DNA from: Aphelenchoides besseyi
Lineage: Eukaryota > Nematoda > Chromadorea > Rhabditida > Aphelenchoididae
DNA: 64,000 nt
Assembly: GCA_024699855.1 (NCBI GenBank)
Contig: JAMPIQ010000003.1
Span: forward strand, 7,068,001-7,132,000
Direction of reading: 5' to 3'
Every line of letters starts with the position of its first letter. Position 1 is the first letter of the stretch. Made by a program: the position numbers and the translations under genes. Shown here piece by piece: positions 1 to 10,978 of this stretch. Below the pieces are notes generated by a model. It had not been told where the DNA came from and did not search any database. It saw only the letters and a program-made list of their open reading frames with translations.

Positions 1-1221
1 GCTTCAATCACTTCCATTCTCAAATCGCCAGCATTTTCGTCTGCATCTGAAGAAATGTTGAAAAGAAGTGGAGGTGGAGTTGGATCAACACCTGAAAGTG
101 AACTTCATAGAAATTAAAATTGATTTAAATCTTACCAAAAAGAGCTCGATAAGGAGTCATCTTTATTCCTGAATGATATCGAGTGTTTTTTTGGAATTGA
201 ACGGTTGGAAGAACAGAAATCCATTGAGTTGAATCACGTTCAGCCAATGAAGCAGCGATCATATCTTCAATATCGCGATTTGCTCGCTCGACCAATCCTT
301 GAGATTCTGTGTGTCGTGGTTTGCCATGAACACAACGAGATCCCCATTCAGCAGCTATTTGTTCGATCTTTTCATTTTTAAACTCCCGACCGTTATCAGT
401 ATGAAGAAGTTTAGGGACACCAAAGATTGAGAAGATTGATAAAAGTTCTTCTTTGACAGCATCAGCAGTTTTGTTTTTTTATCGCGCGAAGATTCACGAA
501 TTTGGAATGATGATCAATAAATATGAGTAAATAACGGAAATCTCCGTCCGGCTAAAACGCTAAAATAATAAAACAAGTAAAAAGAATTAAAATTACTTTG
601 GATGTAAAGTCAATGAGATCACATTGAGCACGATCATTAAACTGTTTTTCGACCATCGGTTTCACAATGACCCCGCGTTTGATTTTTCCTTGTTTCAACT
701 TGCAAAATTGGCAGCAACTTAAAAAAGCCAAAACCACGTCGCTGAAACAATGAAAAATTGAAGAAACGATTTAGTTAACTTACTTGCTTAAACCACCATA
801 ACCTTGACTTTTGATTTCCTTCAGCATAATGTTTCGTCCGGCGTGTCCTTTTTCAACGTGTATTGACCACAAAATTCCGAAACATTTGTCTTGGCGAACA
901 ACAAGAAGGTCTTTACGAAAAAATTTGTATTTGCGTCCAATTTGTTTGCGCTTGTACCTAGAAAGTGTTAGGATTTTCATCAATGATAAAATAAGATACA
1001 AACCGTTTAATCACATTGTAATCTTCAATGTCTTCAGTTGCAACACCTTCTCCTTTCCGTTTCAAGATTTGCAGCTTGTTCTTGTAATCCTCAATTGTTT
1101 TGACACCACACGACTTAGCATTTTGAATGAAAGTGTTGAGAAGTGGTTCAAAACGAGTTGCCGTTTCTAGACGATTAACTTCTTGAGGGTCGTTTGTAAT
1201 GTCATCAGCCGATGTGTCCAT
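1..1221 (-). pseudogene. Integrase-type (rve) transposon protein, incomplete at left edge, frameshifted
   Basis: Minus-strand exons read through an N-terminal region, an HHCC zinc-binding part (His pair near 850, CQFC near 710) and an rve integrase core. The core Asp lies in QCDLIDF near 620, the second in HTDNGREF near 385, and the Glu region in RHTESQGLVERAN near 300. This order is that of integrases of KRBA2/SCAND3/Ginger type. Introns are short: 958-1003 (46 nt) joins KR to YKRKQ, and further introns lie near 743-783, 556-600 and 90-135. A run of seven T at 474-480 carries one base too many and breaks the frame between LRAI and NKTADA, so this copy is probably dead. The start at 1221 is the first Met of the first exon. 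The gene continues beyond base 1. Confidence 0.72.
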
Positions 1222-4200
1222 AATCTAAAATTGAATAACTGCAATTTGAAAACCAAATTTGAGATTAAAACATACCAATCCTTAAAGTCAAAATTGAAAC
1301 AACAAAATGAAAAAACAAGAAAAAATCATCAGAAATAGTAATTGTGCGGCCATCTTTCCGCTTGCAGTCATTGTAAAGACGGGATTTCAAATCAAGTTTT
1401 TTGTCCAATTTTTTAATTATGTTCAATTGCATTGTTTAACAATGGTTTACTAGTAATTTAAACTAAAACTAGAGATTTAAGGTAGAAATGTGTAATTTCA
1501 CAATTGTGCCGGCATTTTTACAAAAATGCCGATTCGACAATAATGCCGTAACATATACAATAACATACCGAAAAAATGCACCTTTTGCGGTCGTTCAAAA
1601 GTCAACATTTTTTGGCCGAGTGGTGAGTGCGCCGGATTTTTGGCGCCGGGAGTCGAAAGTTCGATCCCGCCCGCTGACATTTGAATTTTATGGTTGTGCG
1701 CAGTGGGGGAATTGATTGTTTTAGTGTATGGCCGAGTAGTTTTTTGGTTTTATTCGATTCTTATAGTGTATATTCAATTCTTACAGCCTATATTCGGTTC
1801 TTACAGTGTATTATAGTAAACATATCGCTACTTTACGGTTCATAATTTGAATATCGATACTTTCGCATATTTCTTTATATCTAAATGGACAAAGAAAGTA
1901 CTGCCGTGAAGTTTGAACTTTGAGGTTGTTGTGTTGAAGGTTGTCGATTGAAGGTTGGTATTGTGATGATCAACGAACTGAGGTTTGGGTTCGCTACTTA
2001 AGTGCTTAAATGTTGATTCGTTAGGTTAGCACATGATTTTCGATTAATTGATTGTTGACGCGCAAGGTTATCACAATCAGTTCTAATCGTTTGTTTCCTA
2101 AAGATTGCTACCATTGGGTGCAAAGATTTGGCGTCGCTATTTAATTTTGGGTTCATAGTCCTGGATTGAGTGTTGATTTGGCTATGGAAGTCGAGTTCAT
2201 GTGGTTTTGTAGGTTGTTGGATTGACTCTTTTGTTGTTTCAACTCATTGGTTAATACTCAGGATGGTGATTTGTGCTCGATAAAATGTATGATAAACGAA
2301 TATGTCTACTGAATTCACTGAGTTTGGAATATTTCCAATGCGGCTTCGGTGACGTACATTGATAATCTGTGTTTTCGATCGCTCTCATAACTGAACCACA
2401 CCACAATAAAACGTGGAGGAGCCATTCGGTGAGTGACAGCCTCTGAATCCGAGGAATCGTATCCCCAAAATCCGGAGCGATCCAAAGGAACGAAAAAGCG
2501 GGGGAACGATCGACCGAAGGGCGATTGTGGAGGAGTCTTTTGAGCCATTTGGAGAGTGACAGCCTGTGGATTTTGAGTGTTTTTGTTAGCAAAGTAATCG
2601 TTGGTCTTGCACTTTTGGGGCTGAAGGCCCCAAACGCCAGGTAGTCAACTTTATCAACTCCCCTCCAACCCACGCTACAAACCCAACACCACTAACGGCA
2701 AAAGACGGGAGCGAAGCGACCGTCTTGTCACTATGAAACGAATAAAATCCGGGATAAAATACTATTCGTACACCTATCGATCTAACTCATTATTATTGCC
2801 ATCCATCATATGGTTTCTAGAATATAGGTGCAAAAGCTCGCTTATAGTTTTAGTAAATCACTTAAAACTTTATAGATTTTTTGGTACCCTATGTATAGAT
2901 CGATTTTTAACAGTTTTTATCGGTCCTACGGTATGCTTTTTTGTATTCGTTGTATTTGGGCTATAAAAAAATGCTGATTGTTTTCGAACTAAATAAATAG
3001 AATTTATTGACAAGAAAACAAACAAGCTGAAAAACAATCAATAAACGGCCACCAATCTGGATCATAATCGGCAAATTCTGTCGTTGCATAAATAGGAATC
3101 CATATCACCATTTTATTCGGTTTTCATCAAAGGGTATACGTTGTTCGTTGCCGGTTTTTTTCATACCATACATGTGCGTAATGGTACAGCGCGAGCTTCG
3201 TGTAGAAACTGGTGATAGGTACGATCGGTTCCCACGTTTGCATCGTTCTTTGTTGATGGCGGTAAACAAGTCCTGGCCCAATGATGGTGTTCTCTGCAGA
3301 AGACGAACGATAATCGCAAAGAGAAAGCTGAACGAAGTAAAATTTCCTTCAAATTTCTTTTTATACGGCATTCGTCGGTACTGCTCACAGCCGTTATGTT
3401 GTGGTAGTTGTCATGTTCGTTGATGTACATCTGTTGGTGTTGAGAACGACACCAGTTGGACGATTCGCACTCAGTTTAAGATTCATCCAAACACGTTAAA
3501 CCATCGTTGAACACAAATTTACACTGAGGATTAAAAATCTATAAAGACATTAGTAAAACCTGACTACAATCAAACTAACCGAACAAGCATTTCATTACTG
3601 TCAATATTAGAAGACGATTCTTCAAGGTTGGAATTTTGTAGATTTATCGCGATGTTGAATGAAAACTAGTGTACAGGTTACAATAAAATTGATTCAAACG
3701 ACCAGCTAGCAAACCGCTTTTTGATTTTCCCCTTCCAGTAAGATCACTTTCAAACCGACTATTGTCCATTGTAACGACACTCGCGGAAACTGTCTTTTAT
3801 GAATTTTGCCGACGGTTATCATTCAACGCGCTACCATTGTTTGAAACCGATACTATGCGCTACCCGAGAAACTGGTCAATTGAAAGTGTCCCGGCGTGGT
3901 TTAGTGCGATGACTGGAAGCCAAGTCACATGAATAGCTTTCCTCAGGTGGAGATGTGATCGGTCACTACTTATAGACGGTGTCCATCTAATAGAGTTCAT
4001 TGAAAGCCATTGCCAATTTTTCCGTACATTTCCGCTCATACAATCGGAATTCATTTTTTTTATGTCGATTTTACTCTTTCACTTCCATTTTAATTTCACT
4101 TGCTGTAAATCAGCTACAGTATATTTCCGTTTGCATTTCAATTTGAACCTTTTCACGCAATCATCTATAGTTTTCCAAATACTTTGATTAAGCAAAACCG

Positions 4201-4355
4201 TTGATACAACTCGGCGTGTCTAGCGTTTACAATCAAACATTATCATCTAAAATTTCGATCATATGCCCTTATTCCCAATTTCCATTTTAACTTTCGTGTA
4301 CTATATCACGCGTTTCGGTAATTTACTGATTGTGTTGTATTATAGCACAATCAAA
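1222..4355. other. Gene-poor stretch of 3.1 kb
   Basis: No protein gene is supported; the short open frames here show no family motif or exon structure. It holds a tRNA-like sequence (1601-1678), a degenerate duplicated motif (around 2415-2443 and 2541-2568, GAGCCATTYGG then GAGTGACAGCCT), and a small hairpin near 2709-2731 (AGACGG / CCGTCT). The composition suggests old repeat remnants. Confidence 0.5.
1601..1678 (+). tRNA. tRNA-like sequence (Leu/Ser type), probably a pseudogene or SINE head
   Basis: There is an A-box-like stretch (TGGCCGAGTGGTGAG near 1613) and a B-box-like stretch (GTTCGATCCC near 1659). The ends GTCA / TGAC can pair, but two of seven acceptor pairs fail and the spacer before the D-arm is T-rich. 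A GCGCC / GGCGC stem resembles the anticodon arm of a class II tRNA. It is unlikely to be a working tRNA. Confidence 0.35.
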
Positions 4356-5419
4356 ATGGAAAACTCCGGTGACAATGTGTCGGAACAAAACGACTACCAA
4401 GATGAAATTCGTAACGAGTCTTTCGAAATTAATGTGGCCACTCTTGTATCTTAAATCAACTCTTTTTTAGAAAACACTGCGCTAAACCTCGGTTTTGATG
4501 CGGATAACGCAAAAGAACACGGTAATATAATAAGGCAAATACAAAAACAATTGTATTCACTTTGCGGTCAAGCAAAGTCTTTTTATATTTCACCGGAGGT
4601 GCGCCCACTCAATTTGAGCCACATTGACATGGGAATCGAAAACTTCAGTAAGTTTTCTTGATATTTCAAGTCATATTTTGTTTAGATGAATTAAAACGGG
4701 TGACGGCAAAGCACCAAACGAAAGGAGTTTGGGCAACAAACTCCGGAATGGATTTCAACGGTAAGATTTTTTTGCTAGAAAAACACTAATTTAAAGTTTT
4801 CAGCGACTATCGACGGGAATTTCTTTGATGACTTTCCCACATGTCCTTCTGTTCAGAAGCTAAAGTTTCTTTGGACAGATCTGGACGTAAACCATGATCT
4901 GGTCGCGAAAATCGGCCAAATGGTTCCATTTTTCCCCAATTTTGGGGAATTGGTGTGTCGCGTTAAAGTCGCACAACACCCACCCGAGCAAGTAGGTTAC
5001 CTCTTTAAAGGCAAACATAAAGTGACTGACATTTCAGTTCAGTTTACAAAACCTGGTTGATTGGGCCAGAATAGAATGCAAGGTGATTGAGAACCTGCAC
5101 AAAGCGAGTCCCGACGATGCTCGCTTGAACGTATACTATTCGTTCAAAATACGCAAGCCGGAGACAAAAAAAGTAAGAAAAAGTTTTTGAAGTTAGATTC
5201 CAACTCATTTTTTAGGAAGCGGAACGATTAACCAAAGAAGTCATCAAATCGACAAAGTTCAAGAGACTGCTATCGGCTCGCATTGTCCCAGAATCCAACA
5301 GCACTGGCAACGACGGGCCGCTTACGCCACTTTTGGATGTTGAACTAGGACGAATCCAATCGAATTGTCGCGCCACTATACAATTCGCAGTCGACATGGA
5401 TTCATCGAACAACGCGTAA
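4356..5419 (+). CDS. Unrecognised six-exon protein
   Basis: The likely exons are 4356-4410, 4471-4647, 4686-4760, 4804-4991, 5038-5172 and 5216-5419. All junctions are GT..AG and the phases join into one open frame from ATG (4356) to TAA (5417-5419). An AATAAA at about 5515 follows. The first intron is the least certain. The protein starts MENSGDNVSEQ, contains FFDDFPTCPSVQKLKFLW and FPNFGELVCRV, and ends MDSSNNA. There is no signal peptide or membrane segment and I recognise no domain. The alternation of short hydrophobic patches could suit an F-box-associated-like or other nematode-specific fold, but that is a guess. It lies just outside the candidate 3' end of the Helitron and converges with the Helitron's RPA-like gene. 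Confidence 0.65.
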
Positions 5420-5621
5420 ACGACTTAAGATGGAAACAATTTTTTGTCGCGTTTGTTAAGGTTTTTTTGTTAATAGTTTTCATTCGCCGTTTTTTGTTTT
5501 TACATCTTTTTAAGAATAAATTGTAACTGTTAAAAAGTGGACTTTGTCAATTGCATGACTAATTCAAAACAAAGACGCGAGAATAATTTGATTGATTGTT
5601 TGTGACCGAACGCGCCCGCTT

Positions 5622-5653
5622 TTAGTTTGAAACCAGCGGAGGCACTACGCTGG
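5622..5653 (-). repeat. Candidate Helitron 3' terminus: hairpin plus CTAA
   Basis: CCAGCG (5633-5638) and CGCTGG (5648-5653) form a perfect 6-bp stem. On the minus strand a 7-nt spacer and then CTAA (5622-5625) follow, matching the CTRR end of Helitrons downstream of a hairpin. The next minus-strand base is A rather than the expected T, so the assignment is tentative. Confidence 0.4.
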
Positions 5654-5820
5654 ACATAAAACTCTCTACCATCGTTTTCAAGCATAATAATCATAGTCAA
5701 GATAATTCAACAATGTTCTTTACAAATAACACAACAACCGACAAACAAAATAAATTAATCCATTTTTTGGTGCTTCGTGACAGTAGTCTCTTCAGCATTC
5801 AATTGACGTTTGCGAGATGG

Positions 5821-6704
5821 CTACTTCAAATTCACCAATTGCTTGAAGGCCAATTTGTCGCCATCGCGTTTCACCAAATCCTTGGAAGTACGGACGTTCA
5901 GTTGGTAAAAATCTTCAAAAATAATCTGGTAGTTATTTGACACTGTAATTACCGTTTTTCAAAGTCACCTGAGCCAGAACAGAAACGGGATCGCCCTTGG
6001 TTATTTCTTTGCTCATTTCAGAATCTCGGTAAATGTATTCGATGCAACATTCTCCATCTGTAAGATGACCGATTTTGAGATTTTGGCTGTTCGGCATCGG
6101 GACAGCAAAAGACTTCAGAAAAAGATCTTCGAACTCTTAAAAATCGATTTGGTAAACTGTTTTAAAAATACAAACACACGGAACCATTTGTTTTGGTCTT
6201 CGCTCTTAAGTTCATTGAACTTTTTCACGATCGTCTTTCCTTGTTCAACTGATGCATTGTCAAGATTCCAACTTCCCATAACTTCGATAATTCCTCCTGC
6301 ATTCATTTGAAGCTCAATAGACAGATTGCCTCGATTCCAATTCGCATTCTTGATTGATTTGGAAGTGCAGTTTTGAAGATACAAAACCTAAAAACAAAAT
6401 TCACTTCGATATTAAATAAAGACACAAAGGCAATCTAATCAACTCTACCATTTTACACACTTACATTGCCGACTTCAAACGGTGGACCATCTTGAGTTGC
6501 AAGTGGAGGCCAAATTACGACCTGCACCGAGCTTTTTGCATGGTTTTGTAATACCACGATCCAACGGGAAACTTCGCCGTTGTCTTTGATGAACGGCTCG
6601 AATTTCGAAACATAACCACACACTTCAAGTTGATATTGGCTGCCCGTGATTGATTCAAACGTTTCGTCCGTTGTAAAGTTTTCGGGATCGAATTCGTCGT
6701 TCAT
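5821..6704 (-). CDS. RPA-like OB-fold single-strand DNA-binding protein of the Helitron
   Basis: Exon 1 is 6465-6704, the first intron is 6388-6464, and further exons run down to TAG at 5821-5823. Segments such as YQLEVCGYVSKFEPF and SRWIVVLQNHAKSSVQVVIW look like an RPA70 DNA-binding OB-fold (a strand followed by a WxVVLQN-type core). LSIELQMNAGGIIEVMGSWNLDN resembles the NTF2-like/OB segment found in Helitron RPA proteins. The last exon encodes FYQLNVRTSKDLVKRDGDK. The junctions between exon 2 and exon 3 near 6110-6160 are ambiguous. Helitrons often carry such a gene, thought to help handle single-stranded DNA. Its frame looks intact, unlike the neighbouring Rep/helicase. It could also be a host RPA paralogue captured by the element. 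ATG at 6704 fits the protein better than the one at 6710. Confidence 0.65.
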
Positions 6705-7036
6705 TTTCAACTCTCACAAAAACTGAAACTAAATAATACGTAAATAGCTCAGTAAGAAAGGATTCACCAAAAATTGAACTTCACAAAAATCGACAGACGA
6801 CCGATCTTCTTTCTGATTTCACAAACAAATAAACGGAATTAATTTTGAGCCCATAAAGAAGATCAGTTCACTAATTTGTTATGACCATTAAATGAGCTTG
6901 AGTTGGACATTTACTACAACATTCGCATTAACCTTTAACACTTTCAAATTCAAATTAATCATGTCTTTCGAAGTTTACTTTTAGAATGTTATTAGATATA
7001 AAATAAGAATAAGTAATGCAATAAACAAAATAGATA
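6705..7036. other. Spacer between the Helitron helicase and RPA-like genes
   Basis: This AT-rich 332 bp separates the helicase stop from the RPA-like start. I see no gene, repeat or clear promoter in it. It probably holds the helicase 3' end and the RPA gene's upstream region. Confidence 0.5.
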
Positions 7037-7810
7037 CTACAATATTGATTTAAATACAACATTTTTACATTTTCCGTCAGCATTATTGGCGAGTTTTACC
7101 TTCAAACTTTCCCAATTTCTAACTCTCGATATTCCAACATACAATTGTCCATGAGAGAAACAGTCAGTTTCCTCCAATTTCAATCCAACTTTTTCTAATG
7201 TTTGGCCTTGAGATTTGTTGATAGTCATCACAAATGATAACCGGACAAGCAATTGCTTACGATAAAAAGTCACCGGTAGATTCTTCGAACATTCTAATGT
7301 AATCCTTGGAATGAATACCGTCTGTCCTGCTTGATCTCCAGTAATAATTCGACAAATCAAAACATTCGATTTCAAATCTAAGATTCTTAATCTTGTTCCG
7401 TTGCACAACCCACTTTCAATGTCTAAATTTCTCATGACCATAACAATTGCATTTTTTTAACTTTAAACTGTGCAATGGAATTCCTGTAGGATTGATCGTA
7501 TGCAGTAATTCAGTCATGTATCTGTGCTTTGAATTATCCTGCTCACGAATCTCATCAATACTATCATAAACTTGCGTTGCATTGTCAATCAATCTAAGAG
7601 CACTTGAATTCATTTCATCTATTTCACGATTAGTTGGAGCTAAAATCGCGCAGTTTTCCATACTCTCAATATTAGAATCAGAGATCTTGTCCGAAAAAAT
7701 TTCTTCGAGCAAATCGTGAGTTAACAAACATTTATCAGGAACTTGCACTCGATCTTCTTCATCATTCAAAACTCCTTCTCCTATTTCCAGAATTTCTTTT
7801 GCAAAATCTA

Positions 7811-8141
7811 CAGGGTGTCCCAGCTAACAAGGAGTGCTTGTCAGCGGTGGTAGCGATAATTAGACGTCGTTGGTATCAATCGACGCGTCTCGATGAGCTG
7901 AGCATTACTGTATAAGTTATTTTTGCCCAATCGCAGAATTGGCCGAGTTATTGGCCAAAAACCAAAAATGAAAAAATCGCTTAAATCGTAGTATCGATGA
8001 TGCTGATTATCGTGGTGAAGTCGGTTTTTTTTATCGAGCTTTATTGCGGAGATATTGGCCGTTTTATTTGGCCTCAACTTTTTTGAGATATGGTCCGGTC
8101 GTTCCCAATTGAAAATGTGAGCAGCGGTGGCCGAGTGGTTA
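7811..8141 (+). repeat. Left terminal inverted repeat of the pogo-like element
   Basis: This is a nearly exact inverted match to 12404-12417 plus 10420-10734. The outer end is CAGGGTGTCC. The innermost 21 nt (8121-8141) match the start of a eukaryotic tRNA-Ser, including its A-box GGCCGAGTGG. Confidence 0.93.
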
Positions 8142-8453
8142 GTGGCTAGCGACTCCAAGGAGGTTGTTTGTTCTACTCTTTGCGGTCGCTATTATCTTTT
8201 GTTTGGTTTTTACAAAGCTCGGTTTCTCTTCAAAAATCTCACAACAGAAATTCGTTTCGATCAAAAATTTCCCTTAAAAATCAAGGTCTCGAAACAAGGG
8301 AAAATCGGGTTTCACAGGGGGGAGTACGTGCAAAAATTTCAAAATTGAAAATTCACTTTTCATCAACAAAAAATGAAGGAATTTGTTTAATTCTTTAAAA
8401 ATTTATTTTGGTATATAATGTCAAGTAAATTAAGTATATTTTTTAAAAAATAG

Positions 8454-10192
8454 TTACCAATGTACGTGGTAGTCGACAAAAAAATGGCGAAAACACAGAT
8501 TTTGTTCGCAATAGCTGCAGATAAGGAGTGATGACGATTGGCAGTCTTCGCGGTCGCATTCCAAATTGCCATTAAAACAGTATTGAACGAAGTGTTGAAA
8601 TTGTTCTGTCGCTTCGCCGTCATCGTAGCCTGCTTGCCTCCACGAGTGTTTGCGGAAGTCGTCAAATCGCGGAGCAGAAAACTGATTGTGGGTTAGTGAC
8701 ATCAGTTTGATTGCGTTGTCACGTTTATACATCATTGTTTCGGTGTTGAACAAAATCGCATGATCGTGGATTTTGCGAATAAAATTTTTCCACATTCGGA
8801 AAAAGAAGACGTCTAGAGGCTGCGCCAAGTAGGTGACGTGCTTCGGAATTATTCGAATGTTGATTCGGCGATCTCCAGGTCGAACGGAGTTGACCGCGTC
8901 TTCATTACGAAAGCCAACCCACGAATCCAAAATGAAGATTGCGTTGTTTGGCATAAACGGGAACGCACATTCATCCAGGAACTTCTTCATTGTTTCGAGA
9001 TTCATGATAGAACTTCGCCCCGAAGCCACGATCATGTTGCGGCAATCATTTTCTGGCTGCAAAAAGATGGTTAGGTCATAAGAAACGAGTGGACTTACGC
9101 GTTGCGCAAAGTGTCTGACGTTCCGACCGAAAACACCATTTGGCTCTTTCAATTGCATGAACAGTCGCGGGTGAAGTGTTCCGTCCATCGAGACCAACGG
9201 CACGACGGTGAAGGAATGGGTCATTGCACTGGTTGAACTTGTACGTCCATACACTTGTCGTTGACCACGATCGGCGAGTCCACGTCCCGAGTGAAATTCC
9301 AATTGACAACCGCAGTGGTCGGCGTTGAAGACAGAACTCGCAGGAATACGAAGACGTTGAACTTCTTCCCGAATTTGGGCGACGAAATTTTGAGCGGTCG
9401 TCGAGTGCTGTTCTTCGGTGTTTTGCGATGCGCGAGTCACAAATTTTGTAATCTTCCTGTCTACAATTCCAAAACGCCGTTTGAAACGGTCGCACCACGA
9501 GCGAGATGCTTTGAACGTAATTGGTTCCATCAACTCGTCGTTTGATTTCGCAGCAAAACGGCGCAAATCGTGCGATCGGATCACCTTATGATCGTTTTTG
9601 GCCTCCTGGTACTTTGCGTATGTCGCTGTTTCAATTTCGAGTAGAGCTCGTCTTCGCGTTTCTAATTCCGTTTCATTTCGCAACCATCGAATTTTGAATC
9701 TGAAAAACATAAAATGAAGTAATTGCGCATAACTTACAATATAAATCGCTTCCAAGCCGTCTCGCTTCCGAGAAATCGGTACTTATGTTGAACAGACGAT
9801 TTGGTTCTGTAGCTTTCAACATTTGCAGGAACAGGTTGATTGCCTTCAACTTTGCAGTAGAAACGAACAGCCGCCTTCATTTGATCGATTGCAATTTCAC
9901 GACCGCCGATAGTCCAATGATTTGGAAGCGATTCAGATACCTCTTCTTCATCGGATCCATCCCGAAACTCCAAATCCACTGTCGTTCCACTACCTTCGTC
10001 ATCTGAACCCGACGAGCCCAAATACTCATCTTCTTCAACGTCCATTTCATCGGCGCCAGCAACTGTCTCGATCAAACTTGCAAGTCGAGAAGCAAGTCGA
10101 CGTTCCATACGATTAGCATTGCGAGTCGATACATCAGATGGAGTTCCAAACTTCTCGACCAAAAGTCGAATCACTACATTTACGTCGGTCAT
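8454..10192 (-). CDS. Pogo-like DDE transposase
   Basis: Exon 1 (10192 to about 9740) encodes an acidic N-terminus (DEMDVEEDEYLGSSG) and joins through a short intron to FKIRWLRNETELETR. A second intron, 9057-9098 (42 nt, GTAAGT..TTTTTGCAG), keeps the frame and is easily read as coding. An HTH/CENP-B-type part (SRSWCDRFKRRFGI) precedes the DDE_1 catalytic core: Asp in FNADHCG, Asp in FILDSWVGF and Asp in TYLAQPLDVFFFRMW. The C-terminus carries a Cys/His cluster (CSYCEQNLCFRHFF) that may bind zinc. The enzyme would cut at the element's ends and insert at TA. I see no stop or frameshift, so this copy may be intact even though its right end has been disrupted. Confidence 0.85.
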
Positions 10193-10419
10193 TTTTGTCG
10201 AATGTGTCGAAAACTAGAGTTCCGATTTTGAAGCACGAACGGCCGTGGTAACAACTCTCCGCCCGCCGAATTTTGTTGTTATCGTTGGCAGCCAGACGGT
10301 CATTTAATACTCAAGTGCCAATCGCGGCAAATGAAAAAAGTAAACGCAAAAGTCTGGTTAGCTTACGCAACAACATTTCTCCCTTTACATCGCCTTGTTC
10401 CCTTACTTACAATGCTTCT

Positions 10420-10734
10420 TAACCACTCGGCCACCGCTGCTCACATTTCCAATTGGGAACGACCGGACCATATCTCAAAAAAGTTGAGGCCAAATAAAAC
10501 GGCCAATATCTCCGCAATAAAGCTCGATAAAAAAAAACCGACTTCACCACGATAATCAGCATCATCGATACTACGATTTAAGCGATTTTTTCATTTTTGG
10601 TTTTTGGCCAATAACTCGGCCAATTCTGCGATTGGGCAAAAATAACTTATACAGTAATGCTCAGCTCATCGAGACGCGTCGATTGATACCAACGACGTCT
10701 AATTATCGCTACCACCGCTGACAAGCACTCCTTG
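10420..10734 (-). repeat. Right terminal inverted repeat of the pogo-like element (inner part)
   Basis: This is the inverted copy of 7825-8141. The outer 14 nt of the repeat lie at 12404-12417, displaced by the mariner insertion. Apart from scattered single differences the two arms agree over their length, which suggests a fairly recent element. Confidence 0.92.
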
Positions 10735-10736
10735 TA

Positions 10737-10944
10737 AGATTGAAAATTTGAAGAGCTCATATCTTTTTTGTTAGTTGACCAAATTCGATGCGGTTTTTTG
10801 TGTTTGATTGGAAATCTATGGGAATTTTGTTTTTTTTTTCAAAAGATTTCCAGAATTTAGCTTGGAACACCGTGAAAATTCTCGATTTCTGGAACGCGTG
10901 CTTTTTCCGCTCGCTTTCTCTCTCTTTCATTTGCATTGCAAAGG
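10737..10944 (+). repeat. Left inverted repeat of the mariner-type element
   Basis: This matches the inverted sequence 12196-12401 almost exactly; the visible difference is the length of one T-run and a base beside it near 10830. Both arms end internally at GCAAAGG. Confidence 0.9.
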
Positions 10945-10978
10945 GGAGGGGGTTGGTCCACGAAAATTTTTCAAGTCT

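Noticed and set aside
2251..2673. 140-codon minus-strand frame with a repeated RLSL.W motif
   Set aside because: No start context, splice sites or family motif; the repeat reflects a duplicated DNA motif in a gene-poor stretch.
3105..3430. Three overlapping open frames on both strands
   Set aside because: They occupy the same bases in different frames, with no motif or exon pattern; typical of chance frames.
8127..8398. Plus-strand frames across the inner edge of the pogo left repeat
   Set aside because: They run from the tRNA-like part into the transposase 3' flank, opposite to the transposase, without motif.
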